The notes below the pieces were generated by a model. The model searched no databases. It was not told the origin of the DNA and saw nothing but the letters and a program-made list of their open reading frames with translations. From an uncultured Clostridia bacterium (GTDB lineage Bacteria > Bacillota > Clostridia > TANB77 > CAG-508): 64,000 bases of DNA. The position numbers and the translations under genes are program-made. The stretch is from positions 33,849 through 97,848 of the forward strand of contig CASAUJ010000001.1 of the NCBI GenBank assembly GCA_949118805.1. The letters run 5' to 3'. Positions 56,986-64,000 of this stretch are shown here, piece by piece (within the stretch, counting starts at the first letter, position 1; each line of letters starts with the position of its first letter).

Positions 56986-58990
56986 TTACCACTCCATGAC
57001 TACTTTAAATAAATCTCCATCAATATAAATATGAAAAATTCCTCCTTGCAATTCTGTCAAACTTTTAGCAATGGATAGTCCTAGTCCGCTTCCTTCAGTA
57101 TATCTAGCTTTATCTCCTCTTACAAATCTTTGCATTAATTCCTCACTACTAATATTTAATTTTTCCTTTGATATGTTTTTAATACTCATTTCTATTTTGC
57201 TTTTCTCTTTTTTCATGTCTATATATACTCTTGAATTTTCTAATGCATATTTGGTAACATTGCTAAAAATATTTTCTATCACACGATACAAATATCGATT
57301 ATCTGCTCTTATTTTTATCTCTTCTTTTGGCATTTTACATTCTATTTGCAATCCTTTTTCTTTAAATCGATCTTCGAACTCTCCTATACTTTGGTGAATC
57401 AATTCTTTTAAATTAATTTCTTCTATCTGTAATTGTACATTACCAGAAGATACTTTTGATGCTTCTACTAAATCTTCTGTCAATTTTTTCAATCTTTGGG
57501 ATTTCATATCCAAAATTTTGACATATTCTTTTACTTTTTCATTTTGCAATTCTTCTTTTTTCAATAAATCTACATAGTTAATAATAGAAGTTAATGGTGT
57601 TTTGATATCATGGGATACATTGGTAATCAATTCTGTTTTTAATCTTTCTGATTTCAAGCTTTCTTCAATTGCATTAGAAAATCCTCCAGCAATATCATTC
57701 ACATAAATTGCCATCTCTTTTAAAATCCCTTGTAATTCACTATCATCAATATAAACATTATTATTTCCTTGATAAATTTTTCCTAATGCTTCTTTTATTT
57801 CTTCTTGTCTTCCGAATATATTGTCTTATTTTATAATAGACAAAAACCCAAAATATTAGCAAAATAAGGAATGCCATTCCATTGGCAAAGAAGGTAGCAA
57901 GTCCTATGCTGATCATGACAAATCCCCAATAGTACCAAAATACTTTTTTGCTCGTTGGTTTTTTGTTACTATATTTCTTTAACTTTTGGTAAACCCATTT
58001 TCCGATTTGATAGGTTGCAAAACTCTTCCAAAAAGTTCTGGATTTGATCCTTTTAATAGTAGTAATTCCCCATATTGCACAAATGGTATATCCAATCAGA
58101 TAGGCAATTAGATCTGCTATGATTACTACTGTTTGTAAATAAATATCAAAAAAATTAACCATAAATGCTAACACCATTGTTAACATTCCAAAACTAATCA
58201 TACAAACGATTTCATATGGTAATTTGTCAAAGGTATTGCAAGTAATTCCTTCTTTTCCCTTTTTATGACCAATTGCCCAAAATAGATAAATTGCAATGAT
58301 TACTAATCCCATCAAACTAATAATGGAACTATAAAAAGGCAATTGTTTGTGCTGTAACATAAAATCGCAAATGTTTCTATTCCATAGAAAGTTACTTGAT
58401 AAGATGGATTCATCTTCCTGATAAAAACTATAAATATCATAGTCTTTCCATTCTGTTTTTTGTTCTTCTGATCCATAATACTGAACCTGATTATAATTAT
58501 AATTATATTTAATATTATCTTGGTTAATATAGTTTAAATTAGTTTCAATTTTCCCATTAATGAGATTCCAATATACATTTTTCGTCTCTTTTTGCATCGA
58601 ATTGATGGTTTCTTCATAATTGTTACTTTTTATGTTGGTAAATTTTTTTTGTGTTTCTTTTTCTACAATAATATAATAAATATAATTTCCTATTTCCCCT
58701 TCATTATAATAAATTCTTTGATCAGAATAATAGTAAGAATTTCCTTTCTCATCTTCCAATTCTATAAATTTATCTTCTCTTCTAACTGTTTGACAATCAT
58801 ATAGTGTTCGAATAAAAAAATATAAATAATTGTTCGCAAAGTTTTCTGTTTGCACATAAGCGTTTTCTTCTTTTTTGCTTCTACGTAAATAAGTAAAATG
58901 GAATAGACTTAACATAAGAATTGCCACTAATATTGGGATTAAAATGTAACATATTATTTTTAAGATTCCTGATTTTCTTAGTTTTTCCAT
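56986..58990 (-). CDS. Sensor histidine kinase (+1 frameshift)
   Basis: 667 residues after joining, from ATG at 58990 (AAGGAGGG upstream). Membrane helix about 8-28, a large external loop (about 30-220), then four helices (about 236-375). At 57812..57814 the frame is TAT ATT CGG AAG; the zero frame stops 47 bases later. +1 gives QYIGRQEEIKEALGKIYQGN and leads to the kinase core: NVSHDIKTPLTSIINY (H box, about 460), N box in IENIFSNVTKYAL, and GSGLGLSIAKSL (G box). The sensor half and kinase half are joined only by the shift. Pairs with the response regulator directly upstream (34-base gap). Confidence 0.88.
57812..57814 (-). other. CGG +1 frameshift site in histidine kinase
   Basis: Minus-strand reading TAT ATT C GGA AGA after Ile392. 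Without it only the membrane sensor half is made. Confidence 0.85.
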
Positions 58991-59024
58991 ATTTCCCTCC
59001 TTAAAAAGATTAGAAAAATCTTCT

Positions 59025-59723
59025 CTACTCTTTCTTTTCAATTTTGTAACCTACTCCCCAGATTACTTTTAAATACTTAGGATCTTTTGGATTGATTTCT
59101 ATTTTTTCTCTTATGTGTCTAATATGAACAGCAATGATGTTTTCAGCTCCAAACCCTTCTTCTTTCCATACATTTTCATAAATTTCTGGAATAGAATATA
59201 CTTTTCCTTTGTTTTCTAATAAAAATTTTAGAATATTGTATTCTGTCGCTGTTAATTTTACTTCTTTTCCATCTACTATTACTTCTTTTGTTTCATCATT
59301 TATGATCAATTGTCCTGTTTGATAAATTTTATGGTTATTTTTATTTTCTAAAGAGCCTAAACTTACATATCTTCTCAAATTAGAATTCACTCTTGCAATT
59401 AATTCTAATGGATTAAATGGTTTGGTGATATAATCATCTGCCCCTGCATTCAATCCTCCTATTTTATCATAATCTTCTGATTTGGCAGATAATAAAATTA
59501 CTGGTATTACTTTACTTTTTCTAATTTCTTCTAAAGTTTCTAGACCATCTTTTTCTGGCATCATGATGTCTAAGATAATGAGATGAATTTCATTTTCTTC
59601 TACCATTTTTATGGCTTGTTTTCCATTATAGGCTTTTAAAATATGATACCCTTCTTTTTTTAAATAAATTTCAATGGCTCCCACAATTTCTTTATCATCA
59701 TCCACCACTAATATATTATACAT
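59025..59723 (-). CDS. OmpR/PhoB-type response regulator
   Basis: 232 residues. Receiver domain with DDDKE (acid pocket), phospho-Asp in ILDIMMPEKDG (about 52), LLSAK and TKPFNPLEL; winged-helix output domain (about 130-230) with LTATEYNILKFLL, and NIIAVHIRHIREKIE. Cytoplasmic DNA-binding partner of the downstream sensor kinase. Signal and targets unknown; VanR-like in overall appearance. Confidence 0.93.
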   Translation of the reverse strand: MYNILVVDDDKEIVGAIEIYLKKEGYHILKAYNGKQAIKMVEENEIHLIILDIMMPEKDGLETLEEIRKSKVIPVILLSAKSEDYDKIGGLNAGADDYITKPFNPLELIARVNSNLRRYVSLGSLENKNNHKIYQTGQLIINDETKEVIVDGKEVKLTATEYNILKFLLENKGKVYSIPEIYENVWKEEGFGAENIIAVHIRHIREKIEINPKDPKYLKVIWGVGYKIEKKE

Positions 59724-59777
59724 ATTTCATTTCCCCTTTTACTCGTATTATACCATATTTTTTATGAAGAAAAAATA

Positions 59778-59797
59778 GAGAAAATATTAATTTTCTC
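59778..59797 (-). terminator. Terminator after amidase gene
   Basis: GAGAAAAT-TAAT-ATTTTCTC palindrome followed by TATTTTTT on the minus strand, adjacent to the stop at 59798. Confidence 0.7.
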
Positions 59798-60292
59798 TTA
59801 AACTCCTACTCTTTCTATATGAATCCATCTTATTTTTTGAAAAGAATATTCTGCTATTGCTTTATTGAAAGCATCTAATGTATGACAAGCAATTTTAATC
59901 CCTTTTAGGGAAAACTTATTTTCAATTTTCGTAATAACAAGAGTATGTTCAAATTTTTGCCCATCAAAAGATAATTGTGCCATATCTCCTATTTCAATTC
60001 CATTTTGTGTCGTTTCAATGGCTTGTGGACCAATTCCTTTATTTCGGATTAAAAATTGATATAAATATTCTACTCCACTCCAAGATGGAGATTTATCATT
60101 TCCATTATGATAATACCATCCAAAATCTTGTGTATGATTCATTATTTTACTTCCTGCATACATACATTGAGAAGCAAAATTAGTACAATCCCCTCCTACC
60201 ATGTCGAAATTATAATACTCTGGATTCCTTGAAAGAGCCCACTTTCTTGCATATTCTATAACATTTTTTCGATTATAATCTTTTCCTCTCAT
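59798..60292 (-). CDS. Amidase-domain (YkvJ/amidase_6-like) protein
   Basis: 164 residues from ATG at 60292, with GAGGGAG upstream; the open frame extends 5' through the single MITE arm, but that start has no ribosome site. YNRKNVIEYARKWALSRNP is the family's N-terminal block, GGDCTNFASQCMYAG holds the likely catalytic Cys (about 35), and HTLVITKIENK the His (about 126). Such papain-like domains are cell-wall or peptide hydrolases. No signal peptide is visible in this form. Divergent from the plus-strand gene at 60454. Confidence 0.75.
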   Translation of the reverse strand: MRGKDYNRKNVIEYARKWALSRNPEYYNFDMVGGDCTNFASQCMYAGSKIMNHTQDFGWYYHNGNDKSPSWSGVEYLYQFLIRNKGIGPQAIETTQNGIEIGDMAQLSFDGQKFEHTLVITKIENKFSLKGIKIACHTLDAFNKAIAEYSFQKIRWIHIERVGV

Positions 60293-60309
60293 TTTTTCTC
60301 CCTCCCTTT

Positions 60310-60362
60310 CTATTTTATTCATGTGAAAAAAGAAACGTCCCCATTGCACATGAATAAAATAG
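60310..60362. mobile_element. MITE arm remnant with inverted flanks
   Basis: One arm only (60319..60352: CATGTGAAAAAAGAAACGTC CCCATTGCACATG as two runs), flanked by a perfect 16-bp inverted repeat CTATTTTATTCATGTG / CACATGAATAAAATAG. It looks like a solo arm that became the loop of a new hairpin, or a minimal unit of the family. Confidence 0.7.
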
Positions 60363-60367
60363 ATAAA

Positions 60368-60396
60368 TTGACTTTTTACAATAAAATTTATATAAT
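60368..60396 (+). promoter_or_regulatory. Sigma-A type promoter for gene at 60454
   Basis: TTGACT, 17-base spacer, TATAAT, 58 bases upstream of the ATG (AAGGAGG site). Confidence 0.75.
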
Positions 60397-60453
60397 AATG
60401 TCATCGTTTGTAACTATTTGATATTATAAGACCAAAGTAAGGAGGAAAAATCT

Positions 60454-61296
60454 ATGGAATGGCCTAGTGTAAATGTACGGGAAGGAAAATTGGAAGATTT
60501 CAACTTTACACTTATTCAGAAAGGAGTGGAAAATTGTAAAATCAAAGAAATAGTCATGTTAGATGTGCCCTATGAAGATGTCACATATAATAAAGACTAT
60601 GTACCATTAACTGTTACTTGTGAGGAGCCAGATTTTGATGCAATAGATCCTGAGCCAATTACTATCTTGTTTAGCAAAGTCTCTCCGTTGGAGTATAACG
60701 CTCCACGATATACTTCAACTTATAAATTAGCATCTACTGAATCCGTTAGCAATGCTGATTTATTTGTATCAGAAGAAGTATTGACAAGGATCTACAATAA
60801 TATGCTTGAAGATTTTGAACATTTAGAATTACTTAAAGTAGAATCCAAAGAAGAAATGGACGAATTATCTTATCAGATTTTTTTACAGGATGTATATAGG
60901 GTAAGTCAATGTTTAACTTGTAGAAATGTTTGGGATACTCCTTATGTAAATCTAAAGTTAGGAAAGCTTCAATTATTTAAATTCAAACTTTGGAAATGCA
61001 ATGAAGTAGATTGTAGTCCAAAAACAACAATTAAGGAAATAATGATAATAAATTCTCTTGATCTTATCTCTTATAACAAAACTGATATTCCTCTGATAGT
61101 AACATATGAGCTAGAAAAATATGGAATTGTGTATGTTTTATTTTCTAAAGTAGCAAATTTAAAATTTGATTCTAAAACTGCTTGGAAAAAACGAAATATT
61201 CTCAAAATAGTGACGTCTGAAAAAAATGAATTTGGAGGTGGTATAGCAATAGAAACTCTTACAAAAATGTTCCAAAATGTATTAGAAGAAATTTAA
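60454..61296 (+). CDS. Duplicated-domain protein, unknown
   Basis: 280 residues, no membrane segment. Two tandem copies of one domain: copy 1 (about 3-128; SVNVREGKLEDFNFTLIQKG, IKEIVMLDV, YNKDYVPLTVTCE, ITILFSKVSPLEY, VSEEVLTRIYNNMLED) and copy 2 (about 165-280; YVNLKLGKLQLFKFKLWKC, IKEIMIINS, YNKTDIPLIVTYE, VYVLFSKVANLKF, IAIETLTKMFQNVLEE). Family not recognised. It carries one in-frame CGG followed by G at 60478..60480, aligning with Lys of copy 2, so no shift is needed here. Likely an accessory gene. Confidence 0.6.
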   Translation: MEWPSVNVREGKLEDFNFTLIQKGVENCKIKEIVMLDVPYEDVTYNKDYVPLTVTCEEPDFDAIDPEPITILFSKVSPLEYNAPRYTSTYKLASTESVSNADLFVSEEVLTRIYNNMLEDFEHLELLKVESKEEMDELSYQIFLQDVYRVSQCLTCRNVWDTPYVNLKLGKLQLFKFKLWKCNEVDCSPKTTIKEIMIINSLDLISYNKTDIPLIVTYELEKYGIVYVLFSKVANLKFDSKTAWKKRNILKIVTSEKNEFGGGIAIETLTKMFQNVLEEI

Positions 61297-61399
61297 TGAT
61301 TATTATAATTTTCTAAAATCTCCATTATATCAACAATTCTCAAGTAAAATATTGAAAAAATTCAATGCCTTACTTCTTTACAATATCAATTCTCAAGTG

Positions 61400-61421
61400 A
61401 AGCACTAAAATTATAGTGCTT
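61400..61421 (+). terminator. Terminator of gene at 60454
   Basis: AAGCACTA / TAGTGCTT stem with a 6-base loop and T-rich tract. The same 275-base gap (61297..61571) also has a direct repeat of CAATTCTCAAGTRAA (about 61331 and 61387) and the half MITE; nothing else is seen. Confidence 0.8.
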
Positions 61422-61484
61422 TATTTCTTTTTTACACAAAAGTTCGTTTTCATAATTTATGATCAAATAATATATCAATATAGT

Positions 61485-61574
61485 TTAATAAAAAAGCTGT
61501 TATCTTAAAAATAACAACTTTTTATTTTCTTTATCATTCTCATGTGAAAAAAGAAACGTCCCCATTGCACATTA
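61485..61574. mobile_element. MITE-like element, half copy C
   Basis: Right arm (61539..61574) plus internal hairpin (AAGCTGTTAT..ATAACAACTT) with the left arm missing. Its outer edge overlaps the clpX stop codon, so it provides the clpX 3' flank and likely its terminator. Confidence 0.75.
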
Positions 61575-62898
61575 TGCAGTTTCTTTTTCATCTTGCCCAT
61601 TTGGCACTTGTCTTTTCTTTTTTACAATTGGCTTTCTTACTGTTTTTTCTTCATTGATCACAATTTGTGGTTCTACTCCCTCTAAAACCGTTTCTTTTGT
61701 TATGGTACATTTCTCAATACTAGGGTTAGATGGGATTTCATACATAATGTCACGCATAATTTCTTCAATAATAGAACGAAGCCCTCTTGCTCCCGTTTTT
61801 CTTTCAATAGCTTTTTCCACAATTGCCCTAATTGCCTCTTCATCAAAAACTAATTCTACTCCATCGATTTGGAATAGCTTTTGGTATTGTTTTATCAAAG
61901 CATTTTTTGGCTCGATTAATATTTTTATGAAAGCTTCTTGATCCAATTCTTTTAAAGTTGCAATAATTGGCAATCTTCCTATAAATTCTGGAATTAAGCC
62001 AAATTTAAGTAAATCTTGAGGTAATAATTCTTGAAAAACTTCATATTGTTTCATTTCTTTTTTGCTTTTAATTTGGCTTCCAAATCCTATTGCCTTTTCT
62101 CCTGTTCTATTTTTAATAATATCCTCTAATCCTTCAAATGCTCCTCCACAAATAATTAATATATTTTCTGTATTAATTTGAAGTAATTCTTGATTTGGAT
62201 GTTTTCTTCCCCCCTGTGGCGGTACTGATGCAATTGTTCCTTCTATGATTTTTAACAAGGCTTGTTGTACTCCTTCTCCGGCTTACGTCTCTTGTAATTG
62301 ATGGATTCTCAGACTTTCTTGTTATTTTATCAATTTCATCAATATAAATAATTCCCTTTTCTGCTTTTTCAATGTCCCCATCTGCTGCTTGAATTAACTT
62401 TAATAAGATGTTTTCCACATCTTCTCCCACATATCCAGCCTCTGTTAAAGTCGTAGCATCTGCAATGGCAAATGGTACATTTAAAATTTTTGCCAAAGTT
62501 CTTGCTAATAAAGTTTTTCCACATCCAGTTGGTCCTAATAATAAAATATTACTTTTTTGAATTTCCACCTCATCTTTGGAAGAATTTTCTTCATGCGCTA
62601 CTCTTTTATAGTGATTATAAACAGCAACAGATAAAGTTTTCTTTGCCTCATCTTGCCCTATGACATAATCATCTAATATTTTTTTGATTTCTTTTGGACT
62701 TGGAATTTCCTTTAATTCATTTAATGTATATCCTGTCTTTTCATCTTCATACATTTCTGCTTCTATAATACTATTACAAAGTTCTACACATTCATCACAA
62801 ATATATACCCCTGGACCAGCTACTATTTTTTTTACATTTTCCTGTGCTTTTCCACAAAAAGAACATCTTACGCTTTTTGGTATATCATTTTTCGCCAT
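61572..62898 (-). CDS. clpX: ClpX ATPase (+1 frameshift)
   Basis: Unfoldase of ClpXP, 441 residues when joined. Zinc finger ([17 protein letters not shown], 12-40), Walker [13 protein letters not shown] (about 116-127), Walker [11 protein letters not shown] (about 180-189), then at 62278..62280 the frame is GTA AGC CGG AGA. The zero frame stops 35 codons later at 62173. +1 gives [21 protein letters not shown], invariant ClpX sequence, then [19 protein letters not shown] (sensor 2 region) and [10 protein letters not shown]. The Gly is invariant in ClpX. Downstream of clpP and tig, the standard order. The end overlaps MITE copy C. Confidence 0.93.
62278..62280 (-). other. CGG +1 frameshift site in clpX
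   Basis: Minus-strand reading GTA AGC C GGA GAA after Ser206. It is the only site preceded by a codon ending in C. The restored segment is the most conserved of all the sites. Confidence 0.9.
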
Positions 62899-62951
62899 CT
62901 TTGTCTTCTCCTTTTCTAATATTCTGCCATCAATATTTCTTATTCATCCAT

Positions 62952-63557
62952 TTATTTTCTTTTATCCATAATCCCATCAATTAACCCATATTTCAATGCT
63001 TCTTCAGCTGTCATATAGTTATCTCTTTCTGTATCATTTTGGATTGTTTCAATACTTTGCCCTGTTCGATCACTTAAAAACTTATTCAATTTTTCTCTTG
63101 TTTTTACTAAGTGATCTGCATGAATTTTAACTTCTGTTGCTTGCCCAGAAATTCCTCCTCCTCCAATTAATGGTTGATGGATTAAAATTTCAGCATTGGG
63201 AGTAGCAAATCTTTTTCCTTTTTCACCAGCCGCTAAAAGAGCTGCCCCCATACTTGCTGCCATTCCCACACAAATGGTAGATACTGGACATTTGATATAA
63301 TTCATGGTATCAATTATTCCCATTCCATCAGTAATAGATCCTCCTGGTGAATTAATGTATAAATTAATATCTTTGTCTGGATCTTCTGATTCTAAGAATA
63401 ATAATTGTGCAATAATTAAACTAGATGTAGTTGGATTTACATCTTCTCCCAAAAATATAATTCGATCTTTTAATAATCTTGAAAAAATATCGTAAGATCT
63501 TTCTCCTTTACTTGTTTGTTCTACTACATAAGGTACTAAACTGTTTCTTTCTAACAT
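62952..63557 (-). CDS. clpP: ATP-dependent Clp protease proteolytic subunit
   Basis: 201 residues. Catalytic triad visible: Ser in [14 protein letters not shown] (about 98), His in [16 protein letters not shown] (about 123) and Asp in [18 protein letters not shown] (about 172). Short propeptide. Forms the ClpXP chamber with ClpX; 53 bases between them. Confidence 0.97.
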   Translation of the reverse strand: MLERNSLVPYVVEQTSKGERSYDIFSRLLKDRIIFLGEDVNPTTSSLIIAQLLFLESEDPDKDINLYINSPGGSITDGMGIIDTMNYIKCPVSTICVGMAASMGAALLAAGEKGKRFATPNAEILIHQPLIGGGGISGQATEVKIHADHLVKTREKLNKFLSDRTGQSIETIQNDTERDNYMTAEEALKYGLIDGIMDKRK

Positions 63558-63616
63558 AATTTTCCTCCTTTGATTTATTGTTTTATTTTATTACAAAATT
63601 AAATGCAAAATCCAAA

Positions 63617-63645
63617 AAGCTGAGACTAAAACTTAATCTCTTAAT
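63617..63645 (-). terminator. Weak hairpin after tig
   Basis: Minus strand GAGATTAAG-TTTTAG-TCTC with following TTTTTGG. It may be partial termination between tig and clpP. Confidence 0.4.
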
Positions 63646-63667
63646 TTTACCCCCAACCTTTGTGTTT

Positions 63668-64000
63668 CTATTTTTTCATTTTTGCATTTGTAACTAAGAA
63701 ATCCATCGCTTTTTCTGATGCTAATCCTTCTTTTATATAATTTTTAACATTTTCATTTTTTAAGAATTCTTCATCATTTTCTTTTCCATAGTTCTTAGCC
63801 ATCTCTTTTAATTTTTCTTCTACTTCTTCCTCAGTAGCTTCTATTTTTTCTGCTTTTATAACTGCTTCTAAAGCTAATCTTGATTTTATTCCTTCGATTG
63901 CTTGAGGTTCATACTCCTTTTTCAACTCTTCTTGAGTTTTTCCCATCATTTGAAGATATTGTTCTAATTTTAGTCCTTGATAAGATAATCTTTGTTCCAT
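63668..64000 (-). CDS. tig: Trigger factor, C-terminal part
   Basis: The last 110 residues of the ribosome-bound chaperone/prolyl isomerase. YLQMMGKTQEELKKEYEPQA (helical C domain) and LALEAVIKAEKIEATEEEVEEKLKEMA are typical. The Met at 64000 is internal; the gene starts beyond the right edge. Upstream of clpP-clpX as in many bacteria. Confidence 0.9.
   Translation of the reverse strand: MEQRLSYQGLKLEQYLQMMGKTQEELKKEYEPQAIEGIKSRLALEAVIKAEKIEATEEEVEEKLKEMAKNYGKENDEEFLKNENVKNYIKEGLASEKAMDFLVTNAKMKK

Noticed and set aside
59798..60349. Longer N terminus for the amidase gene starting in the repeat
   Set aside because: That start lies in the MITE arm with no ribosome site; ATG at 60292 has GAGGGAG.
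62173..62898. Separate short ClpX-like zinc-finger ATPase gene
   Set aside because: Its last 35 codons are out-of-frame translation of the conserved ClpX middle; it is the zero-frame part of clpX.

Overview
The window reads as a chromosomal segment of a low-GC, spore-forming Firmicute, most likely an uncultured gut Clostridia lineage. This is inferred from A+T-rich sequence and codon use, an alpha/beta SASP, SpoIVB, SpoVG, a T-box ahead of pheST, diaminopimelate dehydrogenase, the rimP-nusA, recO-yqzL-era and ylxM-ffh-rpsP-rimM-trmD-rplS gene orders, and a Tad-type pilus cluster. Most genes are on the minus strand. There are no rRNA, tRNA or CRISPR loci.

Layout. 1-9.8 kb: nusA-rimP, a family 2 glycosyltransferase, an HD protein, a cation efflux protein, rimO, rng, pth. 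9.9-12.5 kb: an accessory patch with two small GC-richer genes, a broken pilin-like gene and a pilin/FGE-sulfatase chimera. 12.7-16 kb: spoVG, murC, spoIVB. 16-28 kb: one long Tad/Flp-like operon (cpaB, two cpaE/minD-like genes, tadA, a tadB/tadC fusion, small pilin-like proteins). 28-42.6 kb: HAD phosphatase, SASP, ddh, hpf, recO-yqzL-era, glycosyltransferase, tgt-queA, metallopeptidase, pnp, rpsO. 42.9-49.7 kb: dapA-dapB and the ffh-rplS operon. 50-56.9 kb: pheST with T-box, thyA, folA, radical SAM. 57-64 kb: two-component system, amidase, an orphan duplicated-domain protein, clpX, clpP, tig (partial).

Main discovery. Ten otherwise normal genes, several essential or highly conserved (nusA, clpX, recO, queA, tadA, a cpaE-like gene, a HAD phosphatase, a histidine kinase, a metallopeptidase, a pilin-like gene), are interrupted by a +1 frameshift at 12 sites. 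Every site is identical in kind: an in-frame CGG codon followed by A (NNN CGG A), where dropping the C gives NNN GGA and restores the conserved frame with a glycine. recO and the metallopeptidase each contain two sites. By manual scan, no other in-frame CGG exists in the native genes of the window; the three exceptions are in small, apparently imported genes. At 7 of the 12 sites the residues before the Gly are Val/Ile-Ser/Thr. This looks like a lineage-wide system in which CGG is not an arginine codon, and CGGA is read as glycine by +1 frameshifting or quadruplet decoding.

Other points: a palindromic MITE/REP family (arm core GGGGACGTTTC) with two full and two partial copies, a second related palindrome family, near absence of TGA stops, pilin-like proteins with no prepilin leader, and an acidic extension on ribosomal protein L19.
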